From Lachnospiraceae bacterium (GTDB taxonomy: Bacteria > Bacillota > Clostridia > Lachnospirales > Lachnospiraceae): DNA of 64,000 nt. Of the stretch, positions 7,388 to 16,218 are shown one piece after another; position 1 is the first letter of the stretch, and each line of letters opens with the position of its first letter. The translations under genes and the position numbers were made by a program. The DNA lies in contig JAGBMJ010000025.1 of assembly GCA_017634975.1 (NCBI GenBank), positions 124,001 to 188,000 on the forward strand, given 5' to 3'. Under the pieces are notes generated by a model, which saw nothing but the letters and a program-made list of their open reading frames with translations, was not told where the DNA came from and did not search any database.

Positions 7388-9859
7388 ATGAAGGGAAGAT
7401 GGTCCAATAAAGGTTTCAGCAGACTGTGGAATAGCGGCTGTGCTTTGATGATCGGGGCACAGATCCTGGCGGGCAATGTGCTGACTGCAGCAGCAGAGGA
7501 ACCGGAAGAGACGCCGGTTTCGGAGCAGCAGGAGACGGGATCGGAAGAAAAATCTACAGCGGAACCGCAGGAGGCAGGGCCGGCAGAAGAAGCTGCAACG
7601 GAACCGCAGCAGGCAGGCACGGAAGAGGAAACTATAGTGGAACCGCAGGAGACAGAGCCGGAAGAGGAAGATGCTCAGGAAGAAGCGGAATCCGAAACGG
7701 ACGCATTGTCCGGATATATCGGTATGCCGGAAGAATATGATGTACCGGGGCTGGAGAGTGATCTGGATTATGATACTCTGCGCGGTATGCTGGTGGACGG
7801 ACAGGGATCGGAAGAACCGCTGCTGATGACAGCTCCCGAAACAGACTCACTGCCCGCAGCGTTTCCCTGCAAATATACCCAGTCGTGGCTGGAGTACATG
7901 ACGAAACATTACCCTGTCACCAGGAATCAGGGATCCTATGGTTCATGCTGGGCACATACTTCGGTAGCACTGGCGGAGTTTAACCTGATCAATCAAAAAA
8001 AAGCGGCTGCGGATATTGATCTGAGTGAACTGCATCTTTCTTACTGGGCCTATACAAAAGGCACAGCATCGGAAGCAGCGGGAGATACAGGGGATAATGT
8101 GACCTTTCAGACCGGCGGCAGATCGATCCTGAATAACGGCGGCAGTATGGGGATTGCAGCGCAGACACTGATGCGTCAGAGAGGTTACGCAAAGGAAGCC
8201 ACAGCGCCTTATTACACCAAGGCGGACGATGTAGCAAACGGCGAAGCGCTGGATGCATCGACGGAGCGGCAGGATGTTGCTTATCTGCAAAATGCATACC
8301 TGATCAATATCCGGGATGATGTGGATCTGGTAAAAGAGGCGATCCGGACGAATGGTGCGGTCGGCGCATCGATCTACGAAAGCTATTCCTATTACAACGC
8401 CGAAACCAATGCATATTATGAATGTACGCATACGGAAAAACAGATCAACCACGCGATCACGATCGTGGGCTGGGACGATGATTTTCCGAGAGATTCCTTT
8501 AAAACATGTAACGGGAAACTGCCGGAAAAGAATGGTGCCTGGCTGGTACGCAACAGCTGGTCTGCCAAAGCAGAGGCATCGTATCAGTCCTATCACTGGC
8601 TTTCCTATGAGGATACCTCTATATTGGGAGCATGGGTTTTTGAGGCGGGTACGGATTTTCCTTATGATAATCATTACTATTACGACAGCACAGTACACAA
8701 TGCCGCTTTTTATCGTGGTATGCGCGGCGCTAATATCTATACGGTAGACGGCCCGGCACAGGCCTCGGAAGAAAAACTGGCGGCAGTCAGCTTTGAAGTG
8801 GCAGCGGTCGGAGAAGAACCTTCGAAGTATACCGTGCAGATCTACCGGGACCTGAGCGGTAACACACCAAACAGCGGTGTGCTGGTTGAGGAGGCCACGA
8901 CTACGGGGACGATCGCCTTTAAGGGGCAGTATACGATTCCCCTGGCCGCACCGGTACTTCTGAATAAGGGAGAGAAGTTTGCTGTTGTTGTCTGGTTCGA
9001 CGATAAGTCTTATGCGTTGGAACAGGAACGCTCGATCTCCGATTACGGTTCGGTCAATGTAACGGTGGCATCCGCGAAGGGACAGAGTTTTCGCTCGTCG
9101 AACGGAACATCCTGGACGGATATGGGAACCGAGGGGAATCTGGTGATCTCTGCGCTGACGAAGAATGCAGGTGTGATACCCAAGCCGGTACCGACGCTGG
9201 AGGAGTACGTGGAAGGCGTGGTATTTGAAGATGATCCGCAGCATATCGTAAAAGCCGAAACCGATGCGAACGGTAATCTCAGAATGGTCAGGGTATATTC
9301 GAACGGAGGGACATCGATTGATAAGAATGTAGATTCACTGCTTCGAAACATACGGCTCAAAGGAAAGGACGGAAAGACGTATATTTATACGCTGGTATTT
9401 ACCGATGGCATATGGGACACCACGTATGATTCCGGTACCCGTGGAGCCTATACTTACAAAGGGGAATCCTACTTTGTGGCCGGCGGTGTGGTAAACCAGA
9501 ATGCCAACGGGCTGATCTATACCGGTGATAAAGAGGGATGGAAATTCCTTGCAGCGGGCCGGGTGGTAACGGATCATGCCGGACTGGTCATGTATGCGGA
9601 TAAATGGTTCTGGATCGATGGCGCCGGCAGCTGTGATCAGGAGTATGCAGCGATCGTGAAGTGGAACGGCGCTGACTTCCTGGTACATGGTGGCAGACTG
9701 CGTACGGATTATACAGGCTTCACTTACGATCCGCAGGACAGTGATACGTGGTATCACATCACCAACGGCCAGGTATGGGGCGATGGCGAGATCACGGACA
9801 TAAGCATTGAAGGCGGCGAGATCACACGGAATGTTGTTGGTGGTGTAGTACAAGAGTAA
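7388..9859 (+). CDS. Secreted C1A (papain-like) peptidase with lectin-like domain and C-terminal shared module
   Basis: 823 residues. I choose ATG 7388 (GGGAG at 7374-7378, spacer 9); the longer frame would run back through the terminator. Signal peptide ~1-35, then a Glu/Pro/Thr-rich linker (~36-105) in place of a recognisable inhibitor propeptide. The C1A domain has the oxyanion Gln and nucleophile in NQGSYGSCWAH (Cys187), His355 in NHAITIVGWDDD and Asn389 in LVRNSWS, so the catalytic triad is complete. PYDNHYYYDS begins the lectin-like domain (~425-570) usually found beside such clostridial peptidases. The shared module fills ~601-823. It is probably co-transcribed with the next peptidase gene 59 bases downstream. 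Role: cell-surface proteolysis; the substrate is unknown. Confidence 0.9.
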   Translation: MKGRWSNKGFSRLWNSGCALMIGAQILAGNVLTAAAEEPEETPVSEQQETGSEEKSTAEPQEAGPAEEAATEPQQAGTEEETIVEPQETEPEEEDAQEEAESETDALSGYIGMPEEYDVPGLESDLDYDTLRGMLVDGQGSEEPLLMTAPETDSLPAAFPCKYTQSWLEYMTKHYPVTRNQGSYGSCWAHTSVALAEFNLINQKKAAADIDLSELHLSYWAYTKGTASEAAGDTGDNVTFQTGGRSILNNGGSMGIAAQTLMRQRGYAKEATAPYYTKADDVANGEALDASTERQDVAYLQNAYLINIRDDVDLVKEAIRTNGAVGASIYESYSYYNAETNAYYECTHTEKQINHAITIVGWDDDFPRDSFKTCNGKLPEKNGAWLVRNSWSAKAEASYQSYHWLSYEDTSILGAWVFEAGTDFPYDNHYYYDSTVHNAAFYRGMRGANIYTVDGPAQASEEKLAAVSFEVAAVGEEPSKYTVQIYRDLSGNTPNSGVLVEEATTTGTIAFKGQYTIPLAAPVLLNKGEKFAVVVWFDDKSYALEQERSISDYGSVNVTVASAKGQSFRSSNGTSWTDMGTEGNLVISALTKNAGVIPKPVPTLEEYVEGVVFEDDPQHIVKAETDANGNLRMVRVYSNGGTSIDKNVDSLLRNIRLKGKDGKTYIYTLVFTDGIWDTTYDSGTRGAYTYKGESYFVAGGVVNQNANGLIYTGDKEGWKFLAAGRVVTDHAGLVMYADKWFWIDGAGSCDQEYAAIVKWNGADFLVHGGRLRTDYTGFTYDPQDSDTWYHITNGQVWGDGEITDISIEGGEITRNVVGGVVQE

Positions 9860-9918
9860 ACGGTATATTAAAAGAACAGAATCAAAACAGGTGGCGTGTG
9901 AGCAGGAGGTATTGTTAA

Positions 9919-12354
9919 GTGAAAAAAAGAGCAATCAGCAGAATGCTGACAACGGTGCTTTCATCGGCGATGATCATAGGCCGGATGGGAACATCAATCC
10001 ATGTGCTGGCGGAAGGAGATACGTCGGAACCGGTCTGCGGGGAGGAAATAACAGAGGAAGAGCCTGTTGAGATCATAGAAGAAGATTTTGTGGAGGCTGA
10101 AGAAGAGAGTGTCGCAGAATGCGATGATACAGGATCCGTCATGGAACAGGATGGGCAGCCTTTTGGGAAGGGATATCAGATATCGCCGGAGGATCCGAAG
10201 GTACCCGCACTGAATAGCGCGCTTAGTTATGCGGAAATGCGTTCGGAGCTGGTGGAAGGAGATGATGATTTTCCGCTTGTTATGACAACTACACACCGTA
10301 TGGCTGCGGAGAGTGCGTACCCGGTAAGTTATGACGGGGAATGGCTGCAGTATATGAAAGATACCTTTCCGGCAACCAGAAGCCAGGGCATATACGGAAC
10401 CTGCTGGGCGTATGCGGCAGTTTTTCTGGGCGAGGCCTCGCTGATCAAACAGGGGCTGGCAGATAACAGCATTGATCTGAGTGAGCTGCATCTCGTGTAC
10501 TGGTCTTTTATGGACGGAACTCCTTCCAAAGCGGCAGGCGGCAGTGGGGATCGCATTGTCTTTTCGTCGGATGACGTACGAAATGATATGATGTATCTGG
10601 CGGGAAACGAAGCACTTGCAGTCCAGACTCTGATGCGTCAGAGAGGATATGCGGAGGAAAGTACAGCGCCTTACGATATGGCGGATGAGATTGAAAATGG
10701 CGGAAGTCTGGATGCAGCTACGGAGAGACAGGACAGCGCATATCTGGTGAATGCCTATCAGCTGAATATTGCGGAAGATCCGGAACTGGTAAAGGGTGCG
10801 ATCAAATTTAACGGCGGAGTGTCGGCCGGGATCCATGCGGATACCGATCGTATCGGCTATAACAGCAGCACCAATGCATACTGGAATTCGACGTCTGTCC
10901 GGCCGGATCACAATGTGGTACTGGTGGGATGGGATGATGATTATCCGAAGGAAAACTTTGTGGCAGCAGACGGGACATCCCCGGAACATAATGGCGCATG
11001 GCTGGTCCGTAACAGCTGGTCAGACACGGCTGAGGCTGATTACAGGTCATATTTCTGGCTGTCGTATGAGGACCGGTCTCTGGCACGGAGCGCATGGGCC
11101 TTTGAAGCAGACCGGAGTTTTCCGTATGACAATCATTATTATTACGACTCGGAGTATCATTTCAGCAGTGCTTATTGCTATGACAGCTTTGCCAATGTCT
11201 ATACGGTGAATGGAGAAGCAGGAGCCGAAAAGGAAATTTTGAAGGCGGTTGATTTTGCCGTAACTCTCGGAGAGACATCAACGGAGTATACGGTGGAAAT
11301 ATACAAGGACCTTGCAGGAGACCGGCCGGACACGGGAGTCCTTGCCTCTGTGGTGAAGGGAAAGGTCTTTTTTCCGGGGAACTACACGGTAGAACTCAGT
11401 GAGCCGGTAACGCTGGAGCGTGGGAGCAGTTTCGCCGTGGTGATCCGTTTTGACCGGACGGATGCGGCTGTTCCCATGGAATATATCGTTTCGGGAGAGG
11501 GCGCCGTGCAGTTTGTGGCACATCCGGAAGGGAAGAGTTTCTATCAGGCGGGAAATACCTCCTGGCGTAAGAACAGTTCCGGTGATTTTTCCATCGGTGC
11601 ACTTACTGTGGATTCCGGAAATACGGTAATACCCACGCCGACAGAGAAACCGGACGTTACGCCGACACCGGCAGATCCCGGCAGCAATTCATATCACAAA
11701 GAGGATGCTGTGGCAGGGGTATCTGCAATGGACGCGGAACATACCCTGCGCTTAACACTCGATCAGAAGGGGAATTTCTCGGACGCTGTGATCCTTGGTG
11801 CCGACGGAGAGGTTGATACATCGGTGGATTCCTATATTGCCAATATCTTTACCGGCAATAAGAATGCAGACGGTACGGAGGAGTTTTATTCCCTGGTATT
11901 TACCAACGGCAGGTGGGATACTTCCTACGATTCCGGGAAGATGGGAGCGTACACTTATCAGGGGGAATCCTATTTTGTAGCCGGTGGCGTGGTAAACCAG
12001 AATGCGAACGGCCTGATCTATACGGGAGATGCCGGCTGGAAGTTTCTGGCAGCCGGACGGGTAGTAACCGGGAATGCCGGTCTGGTGATGTATGGCGACC
12101 GGTGGTTTTGGATCGACGATACCGGAAGCTGTGATGACAGTTATGCTGCGATCGTGAAATGGAACGGTGCGGACTTTCTGGTGCATGGCGGCAGGCTTCG
12201 CACGGACTATACCGGTTTCACCTATGATCCGCAGGACAGGAGCAGGTGGTATCACATCACTGCAGGGCAGGTATGGGGAGACGGAGAGATCACTGATATC
12301 AGCATCGAAGGCGGCGAGATCACGCGGAAGGTAATAAACGGTGTGGTGGAGTAA
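9919..12354 (+). CDS. Second secreted C1A peptidase with lectin-like domain and shared module
   Basis: 811 residues from GTG 9919, with AGGAGGT at 9904-9910. Signal peptide ~1-31 (ending VLA), then an acidic stretch to ~75. Catalytic residues are all present: Cys162 in GTCWAYAA, His331 in DHNVVLVGWDDD, Asn365 in LVRNSWS. The lectin-like domain begins at PYDNHYYYDS and runs to ~550. A short TPTEKPDVTPTP linker (~573-584) leads into the shared module (~590-811). It is a clear paralog of the preceding gene: identical domain order and many shared phrases such as QTLMRQRGYA and IDLSELHL. No promoter is evident in the 59-base gap upstream and a strong terminator follows, so the two peptidases probably form one transcript. 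Confidence 0.9.
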   Translation: MKKRAISRMLTTVLSSAMIIGRMGTSIHVLAEGDTSEPVCGEEITEEEPVEIIEEDFVEAEEESVAECDDTGSVMEQDGQPFGKGYQISPEDPKVPALNSALSYAEMRSELVEGDDDFPLVMTTTHRMAAESAYPVSYDGEWLQYMKDTFPATRSQGIYGTCWAYAAVFLGEASLIKQGLADNSIDLSELHLVYWSFMDGTPSKAAGGSGDRIVFSSDDVRNDMMYLAGNEALAVQTLMRQRGYAEESTAPYDMADEIENGGSLDAATERQDSAYLVNAYQLNIAEDPELVKGAIKFNGGVSAGIHADTDRIGYNSSTNAYWNSTSVRPDHNVVLVGWDDDYPKENFVAADGTSPEHNGAWLVRNSWSDTAEADYRSYFWLSYEDRSLARSAWAFEADRSFPYDNHYYYDSEYHFSSAYCYDSFANVYTVNGEAGAEKEILKAVDFAVTLGETSTEYTVEIYKDLAGDRPDTGVLASVVKGKVFFPGNYTVELSEPVTLERGSSFAVVIRFDRTDAAVPMEYIVSGEGAVQFVAHPEGKSFYQAGNTSWRKNSSGDFSIGALTVDSGNTVIPTPTEKPDVTPTPADPGSNSYHKEDAVAGVSAMDAEHTLRLTLDQKGNFSDAVILGADGEVDTSVDSYIANIFTGNKNADGTEEFYSLVFTNGRWDTSYDSGKMGAYTYQGESYFVAGGVVNQNANGLIYTGDAGWKFLAAGRVVTGNAGLVMYGDRWFWIDDTGSCDDSYAAIVKWNGADFLVHGGRLRTDYTGFTYDPQDRSRWYHITAGQVWGDGEITDISIEGGEITRKVINGVVE

Positions 12355-12379
12355 AACAGAACAGAGAAAGACAAAAAAT

Positions 12380-12404
12380 GTCGCCTGCGATGGGCGACTT
12401 TTTT
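12380..12404 (+). terminator. Rho-independent terminator after the second peptidase gene
   Basis: Stem GTCGCC (12380-12385) pairs with GGCGAC (12393-12398) across a 7-base loop, followed by six T. Confidence 0.85.
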
Positions 12405-12405
12405 G

Positions 12406-12434
12406 TTGTTTTTCGGGAACAGGTATATTATACT
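12406..12434 (+). promoter_or_regulatory. Sigma-A-type promoter for the Ig/Big_2 proline-repeat protein
   Basis: TTGTTT at 12406-12411, a 17-base spacer and TATACT at 12429-12434. It lies directly behind the preceding terminator, which makes this gene its own transcription unit. Confidence 0.55.
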
Positions 12435-12550
12435 TGTTAGCGTTAACTGCATATACTGCGGAGATGATTCTGAAATGGCAATCAGATGGATTCGCTAGTA
12501 TATACGGATCGTGTTTTAGCAATATGGGAAGTAGATCAGGAGGTACTACG

Positions 12551-15500
12551 ATGGCAAGACGATGGGCGAGAAAACTCGGACGCGGAATGGCAGTGATTAT
12601 GGCCGTTTCACAGATGAGCGGAATGGCGGTATGGGCTGCTCCGGAAGATGCTCAGAACGAAACAGAGGTGGAACAGGCGGAATATGAGGAACATGAGCTT
12701 GTTCACGGAGTGACGATAACGCCAGTGGGGGGGACAACTGTAACTCCACATTTTAACGAGGCTTTTACCCTGCAGGTACAGGTTACAAAGGATGATGATG
12801 CGGCGTATACGTATGAATGGTATAAAGATTTTCGGTCAAATGGCAACAAGCTAAATGTTCACACAGAAGAACTGACAGTTACGGAAGGTGTTTCGGCAAC
12901 GCAGCAGGCATATATATTTTGCGTGTTTCAGGATGGAATGACCCAGCCTGTAGCTGAGAAGACGTTTACGGTCAAACCGACCAATGATCTGGAAGCGCAT
13001 GTTAAAGGAGATCCGGATAGTCAATCTAAAAATTTATGCTTGCCGTACGGTTCTTCGGTGACATTGAGTGTGGAAGCGAGCGCGCATGATGAATCCAATA
13101 TGAATTACACTTGGCGTAATGTGGATATACGTAATTTAGTATCGGGGACAGCTTGTACCGATTATACGATCGATAAGGTGGAAAAGAACGACACCTATAC
13201 ATGTTATGTTTCAGACGGAATATCGACTTTTGATGCGTTGGTGGATTTTATTATTACAATAGACAATGCGTTTGTCGCATATCCGGAGGGAGAGGCGGAA
13301 ACAGAAACCACAAAGACCATAAATGCTGAGACAGGCAGTGAGCTGACCCTGAAGGTGATCGCATCCTGTAAAGATAATTCGTTGGGGTATGGCTGGGGAT
13401 CAAAGACAGCGCGGCAGTCAGCTTATACAACGGTACTAGGGGCAGCAAGTGATACATATACAGTAACCGTGGGCAGTGAAGAGATGTACTACCGGTGCAG
13501 TGTATATGATCAATTTAAGAATAATAAGCAGATCGTATTTATCGTGAAGCCGGTAACACCGACGCCTACGACAGTTGCTGTGACCGGTGTTACTTTGGAT
13601 AAAGGTACACTGGAATTACAGGCAGGAGAGAGTACGACTCTTACAGCAACCGTAAATCCGACCGATGCCAGCAATAAGAATGTGAGCTGGAGCAGCAGTG
13701 CTCCGGGTGTGGCTGCGGTAAGCGCAAGCGGTGAAGTGACGGCCGTGTCTGCCGGAACGGCAACGATCACGGCGCGTACGGAAGACGGTGATCATGAGGC
13801 AACCTGTGCAGTAACGGTAACGGAGACAGAGCCTAGTCCGAGTCCAAGCCCGGAGACGACGGAAACACCGAGTCCAAGCCCGGAGACAACAGGAACGCCG
13901 AGTCCGAGCCCGGAGACAACGGGAACACCGAGTCCGAGCCCGGAGACAACAGGAACACCGAGTCCGAGTCCGGAGACAACAGGAACGCCAAGCCCGAGCC
14001 CGGAGACAACGGGAACGCCAAGCCCGAGCCCGGAGACAACAGGAACGCCGAGCCCGAGTCCGGAGACAGAGCCTAGTCCGAGTCCGAGCCCGGAGACAAC
14101 AGGAACCCCAAGCCCAAGCCCGGAGACAACGGGAACACCGAGTCCGAGTCCGGAGACAACGGGAACGCCGAGTCCGAGTCCGGAGACAACAGGAACGCCG
14201 AGTCCGAGCCCGGAAACAACGGGAACACCGAGTCCGAGTCCGGAGACGACGGGAACGCCGAGTCCGAGTCCGGAGACAACAGGAACGCCAAGCCCGAGCC
14301 CGGAGACAACGGGAACACCGAGTCCGAGCCCGGAGACGACGGGAACGCCAAGCCCGAGCCCGGAGACGACAGAAACGCCGAGTCCGAGCCCGAAGACAAC
14401 AGAAACCCCAAGCCCGAGCCCGGAAACAACGGGAACGCCGAGTCCGAGTCCGGAGACAACGGAAACGCCGAGTCCGAGCCCGGAGACAACGGGAACGCCA
14501 AGCCCGAGCCCGGAGACAACAGGAACACCGACGCCGAGTCCGAGCCCGGAAGCAACAGGAACCCCGACGCCGACACCTGTCCCCACTCCGGTAAAGGTGA
14601 CCGGCGTAAGTCTGAATAAGACAACACTGAATCTGCTGGTTGGGACCACGTCCACGCTGGCGGCAGATGTGAATCCGGCAAATGCAGCTGACCGGAAGGT
14701 AAGCTGGTCCAGCAGCGATCCGGCCGTGGCAGCCGTAGATGAGAACGGAACCGTAACGGCGGCAGCAGCAGGCAGGGCAACCATTACGGTAAAGACTGCG
14801 GACGGTGGTTTTACCGCAGACTGTGAAGTAAATGTAACGGAAGAAACCATAGCATTGACCGGTATCCGTATAGACCGGGAAGAACTGACACTGACCGAAG
14901 GCGATACCGCTGCCCTGATCGTGAGTATGGTACCGGAGAACGCTACCGAGCAGAAAACCGTATTCGGCAGCAGTGACGAAAACGTAGTGACGGTTGATCC
15001 AAACGGAAAGATCACGGCAATAGGAGCAGGAACGGCGACGGTCACGGCGTCGACCGAAGACGGAGCATTTACGGCAGCCTGTCAAGTGACCGTAGAAGCA
15101 AAGCCGGTGGTAACAAGTGTAAGTCTGAATGTGACAACACTGGAGCTGGTGGTCGGCAGGACGGCCGTGCTGGAGCCGGGATTTGTGCCGGAGGATGCGC
15201 AGAATAAGGATGTAACCTGGAGCAGCAGCAATGAAGCGGCAGCAACTGTTGATGAGAACGGAAAGGTGACCGCCGTAGCCGCAGGTACTGCTGTGATCAC
15301 GGTGACCACGGCAGAGGGCGGACTGACAGCGGAATGTACGGTAACGGTTACAGAAAAGACGGAGATCAGTAACAATACTTTCTCTGTCGATCAGGCAGCC
15401 GAAGGGGTGCCGGTCATCAACAACAGCGATTATACCCTGAAACTGGATATGGATGCGGAGAAGGGAACGATCCGTTCCGCGGCGATCTATGATACGGAAG

Positions 15501-16051
15501 GCAATGTGGCAGAAGAGATCGATTCTTATATGGTAAACATTGTTACGGATTATGATACCGACGGCAAGACACCGAAGACCTTCTATACGCTGGTATTTAC
15601 GGATGGCAAGTGGGATACCTCATATGATTCCGGCACGAAGGGCGCTTATGAGTATAAGGGGGTAGAGTATTTTGTAGCAGGCGGTGTAGTAAACCAGAAC
15701 GCAAACGGTCTGATCTATACCGGTGCTGACGGATGGAGATTCCTTGCGGCAGGTCACGTGGTGACCGGTTATGAAGGGCTGGTGATGTATGCCGATAAGT
15801 GGTTCTGGATCGATGCGAATGGTAAATGTGATGAGAACTATGCTGCGATCGTGGACTGGAACGGTGCGAAATTCCTCGTACACGGCGGCCGACTGCGTAC
15901 GGATTATACCGGCTTTACCTACGATCCGCAGAATCCGGGCACGTGGTATCATATCACCGCAGGCCAGGTATGGGGGGACGGAGTGATCACAGACAAGAGT
16001 ATCGAAGGCGGCGAGATCACCAGGACCGTAGTAAATGGTGTAGTGCAGTAA
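12551..16051 (+). CDS. Secreted Ig-like/Big_2 protein with long SPSPETTGTP repeat and C-terminal shared module
   Basis: 1166 residues from ATG 12551 (AGGAGGT at 12538-12544, spacer 6). Signal peptide ~1-33. Residues ~45-333 form about three Ig-like domains that match the first three of the giant protein at 27837 (compare HFNEAFTLQVQV with HFNETFTLEMVV). A Big_2 domain (~335-425), a Pro/Ser/Thr/Glu stalk of about 23 ten-residue units (~427-660), three more Big_2 domains (~681-935) and the shared module (~940-1166) follow. No catalytic domain is visible, so a structural or adhesive role on the cell surface is likely. The stalk should be an extended rod that lifts the N-terminal domains from the wall. 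Confidence 0.9.
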   Translation: MARRWARKLGRGMAVIMAVSQMSGMAVWAAPEDAQNETEVEQAEYEEHELVHGVTITPVGGTTVTPHFNEAFTLQVQVTKDDDAAYTYEWYKDFRSNGNKLNVHTEELTVTEGVSATQQAYIFCVFQDGMTQPVAEKTFTVKPTNDLEAHVKGDPDSQSKNLCLPYGSSVTLSVEASAHDESNMNYTWRNVDIRNLVSGTACTDYTIDKVEKNDTYTCYVSDGISTFDALVDFIITIDNAFVAYPEGEAETETTKTINAETGSELTLKVIASCKDNSLGYGWGSKTARQSAYTTVLGAASDTYTVTVGSEEMYYRCSVYDQFKNNKQIVFIVKPVTPTPTTVAVTGVTLDKGTLELQAGESTTLTATVNPTDASNKNVSWSSSAPGVAAVSASGEVTAVSAGTATITARTEDGDHEATCAVTVTETEPSPSPSPETTETPSPSPETTGTPSPSPETTGTPSPSPETTGTPSPSPETTGTPSPSPETTGTPSPSPETTGTPSPSPETEPSPSPSPETTGTPSPSPETTGTPSPSPETTGTPSPSPETTGTPSPSPETTGTPSPSPETTGTPSPSPETTGTPSPSPETTGTPSPSPETTGTPSPSPETTETPSPSPKTTETPSPSPETTGTPSPSPETTETPSPSPETTGTPSPSPETTGTPTPSPSPEATGTPTPTPVPTPVKVTGVSLNKTTLNLLVGTTSTLAADVNPANAADRKVSWSSSDPAVAAVDENGTVTAAAAGRATITVKTADGGFTADCEVNVTEETIALTGIRIDREELTLTEGDTAALIVSMVPENATEQKTVFGSSDENVVTVDPNGKITAIGAGTATVTASTEDGAFTAACQVTVEAKPVVTSVSLNVTTLELVVGRTAVLEPGFVPEDAQNKDVTWSSSNEAAATVDENGKVTAVAAGTAVITVTTAEGGLTAECTVTVTEKTEISNNTFSVDQAAEGVPVINNSDYTLKLDMDAEKGTIRSAAIYDTEGNVAEEIDSYMVNIVTDYDTDGKTPKTFYTLVFTDGKWDTSYDSGTKGAYEYKGVEYFVAGGVVNQNANGLIYTGADGWRFLAAGHVVTGYEGLVMYADKWFWIDANGKCDENYAAIVDWNGAKFLVHGGRLRTDYTGFTYDPQNPGTWYHITAGQVWGDGVITDKSIEGGEITRTVVNGVVQ
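13831..14530 (+). repeat. 30-bp coding tandem repeat (SPSPETTGTP stalk)
   Basis: About 23 in-frame 30-bp units encode PSPSPETTGT with small variants (TET, TKT, TEPS). Units differ mostly at synonymous third positions. The array is inside one reading frame with no spacers, so it is a VNTR-like coding repeat and not a CRISPR array. Confidence 0.95.
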
Positions 16052-16070
16052 ACATAATATTATATTCCTG

Positions 16071-16140
16071 AGACAGGCAGAGGGACGGTTCTTGTTGTCG
16101 GATGAAATCAGACAAAAGAAGAGTCTCTCTGTCTTTTTGT
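16071..16140. repeat. Degenerate REP-like palindrome, possibly acting as terminator
   Basis: Arms at about 16071-16099 and 16110-16134 pair imperfectly (AGACAG...TTCTTGTTGTC against GACAAAAGAAGAG...CTGTCT) and end in TTTTT. The core GGGACGGTTCTTGT also occurs in the intact palindrome at 56443-56522, so this is probably a decayed copy of the same element that also ends transcription of the upstream gene. Confidence 0.6.
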
Positions 16141-16141
16141 C

Positions 16142-16170
16142 TTGAAAAAAGACCGGATATCTGTTACAAT
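16142..16170 (+). promoter_or_regulatory. Sigma-A-type promoter for the PPC-domain protein
   Basis: TTGAAA at 16142-16147, a 17-base spacer and TACAAT at 16165-16170, with an extended -10 TG at 16162-16163. Confidence 0.65.
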
Positions 16171-16218
16171 CAACAAGGTTACATAAGATTGCCAACTACG
16201 GAAAGGAAGGTGCTTAAC

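Noticed and set aside
13831-14530. Direct repeats that could suggest a CRISPR array
   Set aside because: The 30-bp units are contiguous, have no unique spacers and encode an in-frame SPSPETTGTP stalk.
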